NCBI RefSeq assembly: GCF_041690465.1 | Contig: NZ_JAWLHG010000021.1 | Coordinates: 21,139-85,138, forward strand | DNA length: 64,000 nucleotides | Direction of reading: 5' to 3' | DNA from: Falsiroseomonas sp041690465 | GTDB taxonomy: Bacteria > Pseudomonadota > Alphaproteobacteria > Acetobacterales > Acetobacteraceae | Part shown: one piece after another, positions 26,965 through 35,652 of the stretch | How positions within the stretch are numbered: the first letter of the stretch is position 1 | Layout: every line of letters starts with the position of its first letter | Translations under genes and position numbers: made by a program | The notes under the pieces: generated by a model | Databases searched by the model: none | Told to the model about the DNA's origin: nothing | Seen by the model: only the letters and a program-made list of their open reading frames with translations

Positions 26965-27041
26965 GGTTTAGGCTTCAAAGATTGTGTGGGCAACCGAATT
27001 GCAAGGTTGCGTCGGCACCGGTCGATGTTTTAGGGTTCAAG
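26965..27041. promoter_or_regulatory. Divergent promoter/operator region, candidate MarR sites
   Basis: Between the monooxygenase fusion (-) and the SDR operon (+). Two near-identical direct repeats TTTAGGCTTCAA (26967-26978) and TTTAGGGTTCAA (27029-27040) differ at one base. Between them lies an inverted repeat GCAACC...GGTTGC (26990-26995 and 27005-27010, 9-base spacer). The region is less GC-rich than its surroundings. Likely bound by the MarR protein encoded third in the cluster, controlling both directions; the repeats are seen, the binding is inferred. Confidence 0.55.
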
Positions 27042-27054
27042 CATCGGAGGGCTG

Positions 27055-27789
27055 ATGCAGGCAGGCGCGCTCACGGGTCTGGACGCCTTGGTGACCGGCG
27101 GCGGCAGCGGCATCGGTGCCGCCTGCGCCGCCGCGCTGACGGCCGCCGGGGCGCGCGTGACCGTGATGGGCCGGCGTGAGGCGCCGCTGCGCGCGATGTT
27201 GAAACGCGGCGATGCGGCGGTTGCGCTGCCGGGCGACGTGACCGCGCCGCCGCCGCTGCCCAGCGTCGCGCTGCTGGTGAACGCCGCCGGCGCCGCGGAA
27301 AGCGCAGCCTTCCTGAAATCCGACGCCGCGCTGTTCGAGCGGATGTGGCGCGTGAACCTGATGGGCGCCGTCGCCATCACCCAGGCCGTGCTGCCCGCGA
27401 TGCTGGAGGCCGGCTTCGGCCGCGTGGTGCACATCGCCTCCACCGCCGCGCTGAAGGGCTACCCCTACGTCAGCGCTTATGTCGCGGCCAAGCATGCCCT
27501 GCTCGGCCTGACGCGGGCGCTGGCGCAGGAGGTGGCGACGAAGGGCGTGACGGTGAACGCCGTCTGTCCGGGCTTCACCGAGACCGACATCGTCGCCGAA
27601 GGCATCGCCCGCATCGTCGCCAGGACCGGGCGCAGCGAAGCCGAGGCGCGCGTGGAATTCATCAGGCACAATCCGCAGCGCCGCCTGGTGACACCGGCGG
27701 AGGTCGCACAGGCCGTGCTGATGCTCTGCGCGCCGGGTGCGGCCGCCATCAACGGCCAGGCGATCGCGGTGGACGGGGGCGAGACGTGA
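27055..27789 (+). CDS. SDR-family 3-hydroxyacyl-CoA dehydrogenase-type oxidoreductase
   Basis: 244 residues, classical SDR: TGGGSGIG cofactor motif near residue 15, NAAG at about 80, Ser in IASTAALKG and the YVAAKHALLG active-site tyrosine/lysine, then NAVCPGFTETDI. First gene of the catabolic operon. In CoA-dependent 2-aminobenzoate degradation an SDR performs a beta-oxidation-like oxidation of a hydroxyacyl-CoA; this role is inferred from context. CGGAGG lies 8 bases before the ATG. Its stop overlaps the GTG of the MarR gene. Confidence 0.87.
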   Translation: MQAGALTGLDALVTGGGSGIGAACAAALTAAGARVTVMGRREAPLRAMLKRGDAAVALPGDVTAPPPLPSVALLVNAAGAAESAAFLKSDAALFERMWRVNLMGAVAITQAVLPAMLEAGFGRVVHIASTAALKGYPYVSAYVAAKHALLGLTRALAQEVATKGVTVNAVCPGFTETDIVAEGIARIVARTGRSEAEARVEFIRHNPQRRLVTPAEVAQAVLMLCAPGAAAINGQAIAVDGGET

Positions 27790-28322
27790 ACGCGCCCGAC
27801 GATCTCGGCGCGATGGTGGTGGATGCGGAGACGGCGCTCGCGCAGTCACCGCCCGGCCACAAGGACGAGTTGCGGCTCTGGCTGCGCCTGCTCACCTGCA
27901 CGACGCTCGTGGAGGGGGAGATCCGCGCGCGCCTGCGCCGCGACTTCGACACCACCCTGCCCCGCTTCGACCTGATGGCGGCGCTTGATCGCGCCCAAGG
28001 GGGCATGAATGGCGGCATGACGCTCGGCGAGATCTCGCGCCGCATGATGGTCAGCAACGGCAACGTCACCGGCCTGGCCGCACGGCTGGAAGCGGAAGGC
28101 CTGGTCGAGCGCCGCGCGCGGCCCGGCGACCGCCGCGTGCAGCTGCTGCGCCTGACAGCGAAGGGCCGCCGCGAATTCGCTCGCCAGTCGGCGGCACACG
28201 AAGCCTGGATCGCCGAGCTGCTCGGCGGGCTGGAGGCGAAGGAGCGCGAGGCGCTGTTCCGCCTGCTCGGCCGCGCCAAGCTCTCGGTCCGCGCCGCGCT
28301 CTCGCCGGAGGACACGCCATGA
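27786..28322 (+). CDS. MarR-family transcriptional regulator
   Basis: 178 residues. A winged-helix MarR domain is visible: MTLGEISRRMMVSNGNVTGLAARLEAEGLVERRARPGDRR, that is helix-turn-helix plus the wing with conserved DRR. Likely a ligand-responsive repressor of this cluster, with an aryl-CoA or the free acid as inducer, binding the divergent region 0.8 kb upstream. I chose GTG at 27786 because it overlaps the SDR stop (GTGA), matching the coupling seen through the operon; ATG at 27813 is the alternative and would shorten it by 9 residues. Confidence 0.87.
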   Translation: MNAPDDLGAMVVDAETALAQSPPGHKDELRLWLRLLTCTTLVEGEIRARLRRDFDTTLPRFDLMAALDRAQGGMNGGMTLGEISRRMMVSNGNVTGLAARLEAEGLVERRARPGDRRVQLLRLTAKGRREFARQSAAHEAWIAELLGGLEAKEREALFRLLGRAKLSVRAALSPEDTP

Positions 28323-29146
28323 TCACCGCCATCTCGGGACCGCTCGCGGCCTATCGCGCGCAGCACCTGAAGCTGGAGGTCGCGGGCGCCGTCGCGACTC
28401 TCACGCTGGACCGGCCGGAGCGGAAGAACCCGCTCACCTTCGACAGCTACGCCGAGATGGCCGCGATCCTGCGCGCGGCGGTGCATGACGACGCCGTGCG
28501 CGCCTTCGTCATCACCGGATCGGGGGGCAATTTCTGCTCCGGCGGCGACGTGCACGAGATCATCGGTCCTCTGCTCGACCGCGACACCAAAGGGCTGATG
28601 CGTTTCACCGCGATGACCGGCGAGCTGGTGAAGGCGATGCGCGCCTGCCCGCAGCCGATCGTCGCCGCGGTGGACGGCATCGCCGCCGGCGCCGGCGCGA
28701 TCATCGCCATGGCGTCCGATATCCGGCTCGGCACGGCACGGGCGAAGGTGGCGTTCCTGTTCAACCGCGTGGGGCTGGCCGGCTGCGACATGGGTGCCTG
28801 CGCCATCCTGCCGCGCCTGATCGGCCAGGGGCGCGCGAGCGAACTGCTCTATCTCGGGCGTTCGCTCGGCGGCGAGGAAGGGCTGGCCTGGGGCTTCTTC
28901 AACAGGCTGCATGAGCCCGATGCGGTGCAGCCAGCGGCGGCGGCGCTGGCGAAGGAGATCGCGGAGGGCCCCTCCTTCGCGCACGCCATGACCAAGCGCA
29001 TGCTGCAGATGGAATGGGCCATGTCCATGGACCAGGCGATCGAGGCTGAGGCGGTGGCGCAGGCGCTCTGCATGACCACGCAGGACTTCCGGCGCGCCTA
29101 CGACGCCTTCGTCGCGAAGCAGCGTCCGGTGTTCAAGGGCGACTGA
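28319..29146 (+). CDS. Enoyl-CoA hydratase/isomerase-family protein
   Basis: 275 residues, crotonase fold. The oxyanion-hole segments ITGSGGNFCSGGDVHEI and DGIAAGAGAIIAMASDIRLGT are visible, and the region FLFNRVGLAGCDMGACAILPRLIG corresponds to the second catalytic stretch. In the position of the catalytic acidic residue an Asp-Met-Gly appears. In the cluster it would hydrate a ring-derived enoyl-CoA or open the ring of an oxo-cyclohexene-carboxyl-CoA. The start overlaps the MarR stop (ATGA) and the stop overlaps the next start by one base, so the chain is translationally coupled. Confidence 0.88.
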   Translation: MITAISGPLAAYRAQHLKLEVAGAVATLTLDRPERKNPLTFDSYAEMAAILRAAVHDDAVRAFVITGSGGNFCSGGDVHEIIGPLLDRDTKGLMRFTAMTGELVKAMRACPQPIVAAVDGIAAGAGAIIAMASDIRLGTARAKVAFLFNRVGLAGCDMGACAILPRLIGQGRASELLYLGRSLGGEEGLAWGFFNRLHEPDAVQPAAAALAKEIAEGPSFAHAMTKRMLQMEWAMSMDQAIEAEAVAQALCMTTQDFRRAYDAFVAKQRPVFKGD

Positions 29147-30303
29147 TGGCCGGTACGTCCTTCCTCGACTGGCCCTTCTTCGATGCCCGCCATCGCGCCT
29201 GGGCGGCGGAGATGGAGGCGTGGGCGGCCGCATATGCCGAGCAACTGTCCGACGAGCATGACGCCGATGGCAGCGTGATCCGCCTCGCCCGCGCAATGGG
29301 CGAGGCCGGGCTGCTGCGCGTGCCCTGCCCTGAAGATGGCAGGCTCGACGTACGCGCGCTGTGCCTCGCGCGCGACATCCTGGCGCGGCATGCGGGTCTC
29401 GCGGACTTCGCCTTCGCGATGCAGGGGCTCGGCACCGGCCCGGTCACGCTGTTCGGCACGCCGGCCCAGCGCGACCAGCTGCTGCCAAGCGCCCGCGCCG
29501 GCACCGCCCTCGCTGCCTTCGCCCTCAGCGAGCCGGAAGCCGGCAGCGATGTCGCGGCGCTCGCAACCGTCGCCGAGAAGGACGGCAACGGCCATTACCG
29601 CCTGACCGGCCGCAAGACCTGGATCAGCAATGGCGGCATCGCCGCCAGCTACGTCGTCTTCGCCCGCACTGGCGAGGCGCCGGGTGCGAAGGGCCTCTCC
29701 GCTTTTCTCGTCCACGCCGACACGCCCGGCCTCGCCATCGAATCCCGGATCGAGGTCACCGCGCCGCACCCGCTGGCCACGCTGCGCTTCGATGCCGCGC
29801 GCATCCCGGCCGAGGCGATGATCGGCCGGCCCGGCGAGGGCTTCAAGGTCGCGATGGGCACGCTCGACGTGTTCCGCGCCACCGTCGGCGCCGCCGCGCT
29901 CGGCTTCGCGCGACGCGCGCTCGACATGACGGTGGAGCGCGCGAGCACGCGAAGACTCTTCGGCGTCACGCTGTTCGACCAGCAGATGAGCCAGGCCGCC
30001 ATCGCCGACAGCGCAACCGAGGTGGAGGCCTCCGCGCTTCTCGTCTATCGCGCCGCCTGGCTCAAGGATGCAGGTACGCCGCGCGTCACGCGTGAGGCCA
30101 GCATGGCCAAGCTGCATGCCACCGAGACCGCGCAACGCGCCGCCGACCGCTGCGTGCAGATGCATGGCGGGCTGGGCGTGACGAAGGGCCACAAGGCCGA
30201 GGAACTCTACCGGGAGGTCCGGGCGCTGCGCGTCTATGAAGGTGCCTCGGAGATCCAGCGCGTGGTGATCGCACGTGCGGAACGGGACCGACGGGGGAGC
30301 TGA
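29146..30303 (+). CDS. Acyl-CoA dehydrogenase-family protein
   Basis: 385 residues, FAD-dependent acyl-CoA dehydrogenase. Visible: ALSEPEAGSDVAAL (FAD/substrate loop), GRKTWISNGGIA, QMHGGLGVTKGHKAEELYREVRALRVYEGASEIQ with the C-terminal glutamate region YEGASE. It starts within the stop of the enoyl-CoA hydratase (TGATG). In CoA-dependent anthranilate catabolism such an enzyme introduces a double bond in the reduced ring or ring-opened product. Family assignment is firm; substrate is inferred. Confidence 0.88.
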   Translation: MAGTSFLDWPFFDARHRAWAAEMEAWAAAYAEQLSDEHDADGSVIRLARAMGEAGLLRVPCPEDGRLDVRALCLARDILARHAGLADFAFAMQGLGTGPVTLFGTPAQRDQLLPSARAGTALAAFALSEPEAGSDVAALATVAEKDGNGHYRLTGRKTWISNGGIAASYVVFARTGEAPGAKGLSAFLVHADTPGLAIESRIEVTAPHPLATLRFDAARIPAEAMIGRPGEGFKVAMGTLDVFRATVGAAALGFARRALDMTVERASTRRLFGVTLFDQQMSQAAIADSATEVEASALLVYRAAWLKDAGTPRVTREASMAKLHATETAQRAADRCVQMHGGLGVTKGHKAEELYREVRALRVYEGASEIQRVVIARAERDRRGS

Positions 30304-30310
30304 ACGGGAG

Positions 30311-31981
30311 ATGGACGGCATGATGACGGGCTCCGCGCTCGCGCCGAGCGCCCACCTCGACAGCTTCTGCCGGGACAACCTGCCGCCCCGCGAGCAATGG
30401 CCGGTCTTCCTGCTCGACCGACCGGAGTTCCGCTATCCCGCGCGGCTCAATTGCGCGGTGGAGCTGCTGGACCGCAACATCGACAGCGGCCGCGGCGACC
30501 ATCCCGCGATCGTCACCCCGGCCGAGACGCTCACCTATCGCCAGCTTGCCGAGCGGGTGAACCGCATCGCGAATGCGCTGGTGAGCAGGCTCGGCCTGGT
30601 GCCCGGCAACCGCGTGCTGCTGCGCAGCGCCAACAATGCCTGGATGGTCGCTTCCTGCTTCGCGGTGCTCAAGGCGGGCGGCGTGGTGGTGCCGACCATG
30701 CCGCTGCTGCGCACGAAGGAACTTGGCCAGGTGCTGCGCAAGGCGCGCATCAGCCACGCGCTCTGCGATGCGCGCCTCGTCGAGGAGCTGCGCAGGGCCG
30801 AGGCTCCCGACCTGCAGCATCTCGTCACCTGGGGCGATGGCGGGCTGGAATCGCTCTGCGCCGAAGCCTCGCCCGACTTCGCCGCCTGCGACACCGCCGC
30901 CGATGATGTGTGCCTGGTCGGCTTCACCAGCGGCAGCACCGGCGAGCCGAAGGGCACGATGCATTTCCACCGCGACATGCTGGCGATCTGCGACGGCTAT
31001 TCCGCGCAGGTGCTGCGGCCGGAGCCCTCCGACATCTTCATCGGCTCGCCGCCGCTCGCCTTCACCTTCGGCCTCGGCGGGCTGGTGCTGTTCCCCTTCC
31101 GAATCGGCGCCACCGCCGTGCTGCTCGCGAAGGCACCGCCGGAGGAGTTGCCGGCGGCCATCGCGCGGCACCGCGCGACGATCTGCTTCACCGCGCCCAC
31201 GGCCTACCGCGTGATGGCCGGCCTCGCCTGGCAGCACGATCTTTCCAGCCTGCGCAAATGCGTCAGCGCCGGCGAGGCGCTGCCGAAGCCGATCTTCGAC
31301 GCCTGGGAGCAGGCAACCGGCCTCAAGCTGATGGACGGCATCGGCGCCACGGAGATGCTGCACATCTTCATCGCCGCGCGCGAGGACCAGGTACGCCCCG
31401 GCGCCACCGGCCTTCCCGTGCCCGGCTACCTTGCCCGGGTGGTGGACGAGACCGGCGCCGAGCTTCCACGCGGCACGCCCGGCCGGCTGGCGGTGCAGGG
31501 GCCGACCGGCTGCCGCTACCTCGCCGATCCGCGGCAGGCGCAATACGTGCAGAACGGCTGGAACATCACAGGCGACACCTACATCCAGGACGATGACGGC
31601 TATTTCTGGTACCAGGCGCGCAACGACGACATGATCGTCTCTGCCGGCTACAACATCGCCGGCCCCGAGGTCGAAGCCGCGCTGCTGGCGCACGCTGCGG
31701 TGAAGGAATGCGGCGTGGTCGGCGCGCCGGATGCGGAGCGCGGCATGGTGGTGCGCGCCTATGTCGTGCTGCACGAGGGCCACGCGCCGGACGACGCGAC
31801 GCGCAAGGCGCTGCAGGATCACGTCAAGCGCGAGATCGCGCCCTACAAATACCCGCGCAGCGTCGTCTTCGTGGACGCCCTGCCGCGCACCGGCACCGGC
31901 AAGCTGCAGCGCTTCGCCTTGCGCCGCCAGGCGCAGGACGAGGCGGCACGCCAGCGCGCCGCCGAGGAACCGACCGCATGA
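30311..31981 (+). CDS. Aryl-CoA ligase (2-aminobenzoate/benzoate-CoA ligase family)
   Basis: 556 residues, adenylate-forming enzyme that converts an aromatic acid, ATP and CoA to aryl-CoA. The P-loop GFTSGSTGEPKGTMHFHRD, the A5 motif DGIGATEMLHIFI, and A7-A8 GDTYIQDDDGYFWYQARNDDMIVSAGYNI are clear, with the A10 lysine in RTGTGKLQRF. DNLPPREQWP and the HIFI active-site region are typical of benzoate/2-aminobenzoate-CoA ligases rather than fatty acyl ligases. Start: ATG 30311 directly follows GGGAG; ATG 30320 or 30323 gives better spacing. It is the entry enzyme of the pathway, fifth in the operon. Confidence 0.87.
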   Translation: MDGMMTGSALAPSAHLDSFCRDNLPPREQWPVFLLDRPEFRYPARLNCAVELLDRNIDSGRGDHPAIVTPAETLTYRQLAERVNRIANALVSRLGLVPGNRVLLRSANNAWMVASCFAVLKAGGVVVPTMPLLRTKELGQVLRKARISHALCDARLVEELRRAEAPDLQHLVTWGDGGLESLCAEASPDFAACDTAADDVCLVGFTSGSTGEPKGTMHFHRDMLAICDGYSAQVLRPEPSDIFIGSPPLAFTFGLGGLVLFPFRIGATAVLLAKAPPEELPAAIARHRATICFTAPTAYRVMAGLAWQHDLSSLRKCVSAGEALPKPIFDAWEQATGLKLMDGIGATEMLHIFIAAREDQVRPGATGLPVPGYLARVVDETGAELPRGTPGRLAVQGPTGCRYLADPRQAQYVQNGWNITGDTYIQDDDGYFWYQARNDDMIVSAGYNIAGPEVEAALLAHAAVKECGVVGAPDAERGMVVRAYVVLHEGHAPDDATRKALQDHVKREIAPYKYPRSVVFVDALPRTGTGKLQRFALRRQAQDEAARQRAAEEPTA

Positions 31982-32379
31982 CCTCCCCCCTCACCGCGCT
32001 GCAGCCCGAAGGCTGGCCCGCGCCACGCGGCTACGCCAACGGCATGATGGGCCGGGGCCGCGTGGTGCTGGTCGGCGGACAGATCGGCTGGGACAGCGAA
32101 GGCCGTTTCCCGCCCGGGCTGGTCGCGCAGACGCGCCAGGCGCTGGAGAACGTGCTGGCGGTGGTGCGCGCTGCCGGCGGCGGGCCGGAGCATATCGGCC
32201 GGCTCACCTGGTATGTCGTGGACATGGCGGAATACCGCGCCAGCCAGAAGGAACTCGGCCCGGCCTATCGCGAGGTGATGGGCCGGCACTACCCGGCGAT
32301 GGCGCTGGTGCAGGTGGTCTGCCTCGTCGAGCCGGCCGCGCGCGTGGAGATAGAGGCCACCGCGATCATCCCGGATTAG
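31978..32379 (+). CDS. RidA-family enamine/imine deaminase-like protein
   Basis: 133 residues, small YjgF/RidA fold: RVVLVGGQIGWDSEGRFPPG, QTRQALENVLAVVRAAGG, RLTWYVVDMAEYRA and the C-terminal VQVVCLVEPAARVEIEATAI, where the conserved arginine (PAARVEIEA) is in the family position. RidA proteins hydrolyse reactive enamines/imines. In a 2-aminobenzoyl-CoA pathway the reduced ring product is an enamine, so this protein could release the amino group as ammonia; that is a specific hypothesis, not shown. It overlaps the ligase stop (ATGA) and ends the operon. Confidence 0.87.
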   Translation: MTSPLTALQPEGWPAPRGYANGMMGRGRVVLVGGQIGWDSEGRFPPGLVAQTRQALENVLAVVRAAGGGPEHIGRLTWYVVDMAEYRASQKELGPAYREVMGRHYPAMALVQVVCLVEPAARVEIEATAIIPD

Positions 32380-32468
32380 CCAGCCGCATCACGCCAACGC
32401 GAGGCCGCCACCACGCGCGACCGATCGACTGCCCGGGCGTTCCCTCCCGAGAAGGAACGAACGGACCG

Positions 32469-33647
32469 ATGCAGAACATCCGCGCATCCCTGGCCATGCT
32501 CATGCTGCTGCCGCTCCTCGCCTGCGACGAGGCGCCGCAGCCGCCCCCGCCCCCACCGCCGCGCCCCGCCGCCGTCCAGCCGGCGCCGGCACCCGCCACG
32601 GCGCCCCCGGCCGCGACGCCGGCCGTGCTGCGCGGCGCGCCCGATTTCGAGGCGTTGGCCGCGCAGGTCATGCCAGCGGTGGTCAGCATCGCCGTCACCC
32701 AGGAAGCGGCTGCCGAATTGCCGCCAGGGCTACGCGGCACGCCCTATGAGCGCTACTTCCGTGATCGCTTCCGCGGCCGCGAGCGCCCGGAGATGACCGG
32801 CGCCGGCTCCGGCTTCATCATCGATCCCTCGGGTCTGATCGTCACCGCGAACCACGTGGTCGGCGAGGCCACGCGCGTCACCGTCTCGCTGCTGGACGGC
32901 ACCGAATTGCCGGCGCAACTCCTCGGCACGGACGAGCTGACCGACCTCGCCGTGCTGCAGGTGGAGGCCGACCGGCCGCTGCCCTATGTCGCGCTCGGGC
33001 CCTCCGCGACGGTCAATATCGGGCAGTGGGTGCTGGCGGCGGGCAACCCCTTCGGACTCGGCGGCAGCGTCAGCAGCGGGATCATCTCGGCGCTCGGGCG
33101 GCGCATCGGGCTCGGGCCGTTCGACGACTTCATCCAGACCGATGCGCCGATCAATCCCGGCAATTCCGGCGGGCCGCTGTTCAACCTGGCGGGCCAGGTG
33201 ATCGGCATCAACACGGCGATCTACTCGCCTTCCGGCGCCTCGGCCGGGATCGGCTTCGCGACACCCTCCGACCTGGCCAGGCCGATCATCACCCGGCTTC
33301 GCAGCGGCGAGCAGGTGGTGCGCGGCTGGCTCGGCGTCTCGGTGACCGATGCGGTCCTGCAGGAGCGGCGCGGCGCCCTCTCGGCCCTGTTCGGCAACGA
33401 TGAGCCGCGCCGCGGCGCGCTGATCGCCGGCGTGCTGCCCGGCGGCCCGGCGGAGCGCGCCGGGCTGCGCCAAGGCGACCTGGTGGTGGAGATCGACGGC
33501 GAGCCGGTGCAGGGCACGCGCGAATTCCTGCGCCACATCGCCAGCATGGCACCCGGGCAGGACGCCGCCCTCACCCTGATCCGCGATGGACGGGAGCAGC
33601 AACTGACCGTCCGCGTCGCGGCCCGGCCGGCGCAACCTCCCCGATAG
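32469..33647 (+). CDS. HtrA/DegP-like serine protease, predicted lipoprotein, one PDZ domain
   Basis: 392 residues. The signal ends in lipobox LLAC with Cys19; Asp at +2 would retain it in the inner membrane by the E. coli Lol rule. A proline/alanine-rich linker follows (about 22-55). Trypsin-like domain with catalytic His in TANHVVGEA, Asp in DELTDLAVLQV and Ser in GNSGGPLFNL. One C-terminal PDZ (GVLPGGPAERAGLRQGDLVVEIDG). Likely envelope protein quality control. It follows the catabolic operon by 89 bases and is probably a separate unit. Confidence 0.88.
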   Translation: MQNIRASLAMLMLLPLLACDEAPQPPPPPPPRPAAVQPAPAPATAPPAATPAVLRGAPDFEALAAQVMPAVVSIAVTQEAAAELPPGLRGTPYERYFRDRFRGRERPEMTGAGSGFIIDPSGLIVTANHVVGEATRVTVSLLDGTELPAQLLGTDELTDLAVLQVEADRPLPYVALGPSATVNIGQWVLAAGNPFGLGGSVSSGIISALGRRIGLGPFDDFIQTDAPINPGNSGGPLFNLAGQVIGINTAIYSPSGASAGIGFATPSDLARPIITRLRSGEQVVRGWLGVSVTDAVLQERRGALSALFGNDEPRRGALIAGVLPGGPAERAGLRQGDLVVEIDGEPVQGTREFLRHIASMAPGQDAALTLIRDGREQQLTVRVAARPAQPPR

Positions 33648-33788
33648 GATCATACCAGCGGCCAACTTCGTTGACCGCCGATATGAGCCTTCTTGCGCCC
33701 TCAGGCGCATCGCGCCGAAGGCACGCCTCCGGCGTGGCGCGGCCGCATCCGGGGCATCGGCGCCGGTCGAAGACCGACGCCGCCGGTC

Positions 33789-34013
33789 TCAGATCCCGGG
33801 CGCTTCGGCGGCCGGCTCGGCCGGGGGCAGCGGGTCGTCGGTGCCGGAGGAGCGCCAGCCCTGGCGTTCCTCCCACATCCGCTTGCCGACCAGGGCGGCA
33901 CCGGCGAGGCCGGCACCGACCGCCACGCCGGTGGCGACCCCGGTGACGAAGACCAGGCCGGCGGCCATCCCGACGGGGCCGGTCATCATACGCGTGGCGC
34001 AGCGCAGCAGCAT
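33789..34013 (-). CDS. Small single-span membrane protein of unknown function
   Basis: 74 residues. One long glycine/alanine/valine-rich hydrophobic segment (GPVGMAAGLVFVTGVATGVA and on to about residue 41) is followed by a basic-charged stretch KRMWEERQGW and an acidic/proline tail. The start at 34013 has a strong AAGGAG 8 bases upstream, which supports a real gene. No family recognised. It is on the same strand as the putative zinc-ribbon gene just upstream. The interval 33648-33788 between the protease and this gene holds several short GC hairpins and no visible gene. Confidence 0.6.
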   Translation of the reverse strand: MLLRCATRMMTGPVGMAAGLVFVTGVATGVAVGAGLAGAALVGKRMWEERQGWRSSGTDDPLPPAEPAAEAPGI

Positions 34014-34038
34014 CTGGGAGCTCCTTGATCCTTTCGCC

Positions 34039-34215
34039 TCACTTGGGCGGTGCGGCGCGTGCGGCAAGCGTCGACGGTGCGGGCGCAAGGGCGCGCTCCG
34101 CGGCGCAGGAACAGACCAGCGTGCCATCGGCCAGAAGGTTCGGCATGGTCGCCTCCCCGCAATGCGGGCATTCGACCGGCTCGCTGCGAAGCGGGGGCGG
34201 AAGGGCGGACATCAT
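34039..34215 (-). CDS. Putative small zinc-ribbon-like protein
   Basis: About 58 residues. ECPHCGEATMPNLLADGTLVCSC contains CxxC followed after 15 residues by CxC, compatible with a small zinc ribbon. No clear ribosome site; the start could also be at 34268 or 34299, so the N-terminus is uncertain. It is placed directly upstream of the single-span membrane protein on the same strand. The cysteine pattern is the only real support. Confidence 0.4.
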   Translation of the reverse strand: MMSALPPPLRSEPVECPHCGEATMPNLLADGTLVCSCAAERALAPAPSTLAARAAPPK

Positions 34216-34416
34216 GTGGCAGGGCTTCGCCCGGAAGCGCCCCGGCCGCAAGCACCGATCGCCGCCCATGGTCTTGCCCGCAGGAGGCGCGGTTGGCATG
34301 TTCCGCCGCCCGGTCAGGGCAGCGGCGCCGCGGGGCCTCTCTCCGGGCGCCCCGGAAGGCAGGCTCCAAGGCAAGGCTCCGCGAAGGAGCCCCACAGGAT
34401 GATCGGTAGGATCGGC

Positions 34417-35628
34417 ATGGCCAAGATCAAGGTGAAGACGCCCGTCGTGGAGATGGACGGCGACGAGATGACCCGCATCATCTGGGGGTTCATCAAGGAG
34501 AGGCTGATCCTCCCCTATCTCGACATCGACCTGAAGTACTACGACCTCGGCGTCGAGTATCGCGACCAGACCGACGACCAGGTCACGGTGGACGCGGCGA
34601 ATGCCACCAGGCAGTACGGCGTCGGCGTGAAGTGCGCCACCATCACCCCGGACGAGGCGCGGGTGAAGGAGTTCAACCTCAAGAAGATGTGGCGCAGCCC
34701 CAACGGCACGATCCGCAACATCCTCGACGGCACGATCTTCCGCGAGCCGATCATCTGCAGGAACGTCCCCCGCCTGGTGCCGCACTGGTCGAAGCCGATC
34801 GTCGTCGGCCGCCATGCCTATGGCGACATCTACCGCGCGGTCGAGATGAAGGTGCCGGGCCCCGGCAAGGTGACGATGACCTGGACGCCGGAAGGTGGTG
34901 CGCCGCAGGAGATCGGCGACTTCGCCTTCAAGGCCGGCGGCGTCGCGATGATGCAGCACAACCTGAACAGCTCGATCGAGGGCTTCGCCCGCGCCAGCTT
35001 CAACTATGGCCTGCAGCGCAATTTCTCGGTCTACTTCAGCCACAAGAACACGATCCTCAAGGCCTACGACGGCAACTTCAAGGACATCTTCCGCGCCATC
35101 TACGACGCCGAGTTCAAGGCGGAGTACGAGAAGCGCGGCCTGACCTATGAGGACCGGCTGATCGACGACATGGTCGCCTCCGCGCTGAAGTGGGAGGGCG
35201 GCTACATCTGGGCCTGCAAGAACTATGACGGCGACGTGCAGTCCGACATCGTCGCGCAGGGCTTCGGCTCGCTCGGCCTGATGACCTCGGTGCTGCTGAG
35301 CCCCGATGGCAACACCGTGGAATCCGAAGCCGCGCATGGCACGGTGACCCGCCACTACCGCGAGCACCAGAAGGGCCGCGAGACCAGCACCAACCCGATC
35401 GCGTCCATCTTCGCCTGGACCCGCGGCCTTTCCTACCGCGGCAAGTTCGACGGCACGCAGGACGTGGTGGATTTCGCCAATGCGCTCGAGCAGGTCTGCA
35501 TCGAGACGGTGGAGAGCGGGTTCATGACCAAGGACCTCGCGATCCTGATCAGCAAGGACCAGCCCTGGCTGAACACCCAGGCCTTCCTCGCGAAGCTCGA
35601 CGAGAACCTGAAGAAGAAGATGGCCTGA
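34417..35628 (+). CDS. icd: NADP-dependent isocitrate dehydrogenase (eukaryote-type, homodimeric)
   Basis: TCA-cycle enzyme oxidising isocitrate to 2-oxoglutarate with NADP, 403 residues, as usual for the type found in many alphaproteobacteria and in eukaryotes. The opening MAKIKVKTPVVEMDGDEMTRIIW, the substrate loop CATITPDEARVKEF, SPNGTIRNILDGTIFREPI and the later NYDGDVQSDIVAQGFGSLGLMTS are characteristic. Start: the family start is ATG 34417, but a strong AAGGAG (34384-34389) lies 9 bases before an in-frame ATG at 34399, which would add six residues (MIGRIG). A strong hairpin follows the stop. Confidence 0.93.
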   Translation: MAKIKVKTPVVEMDGDEMTRIIWGFIKERLILPYLDIDLKYYDLGVEYRDQTDDQVTVDAANATRQYGVGVKCATITPDEARVKEFNLKKMWRSPNGTIRNILDGTIFREPIICRNVPRLVPHWSKPIVVGRHAYGDIYRAVEMKVPGPGKVTMTWTPEGGAPQEIGDFAFKAGGVAMMQHNLNSSIEGFARASFNYGLQRNFSVYFSHKNTILKAYDGNFKDIFRAIYDAEFKAEYEKRGLTYEDRLIDDMVASALKWEGGYIWACKNYDGDVQSDIVAQGFGSLGLMTSVLLSPDGNTVESEAAHGTVTRHYREHQKGRETSTNPIASIFAWTRGLSYRGKFDGTQDVVDFANALEQVCIETVESGFMTKDLAILISKDQPWLNTQAFLAKLDENLKKKMA

Positions 35629-35652
35629 CGCCAGACGGCACGGGCTGACGGA

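Noticed and set aside
24473..26971. 832-codon open frame on the plus strand
   Set aside because: Exact antisense shadow of the monooxygenase/reductase fusion; no motifs.
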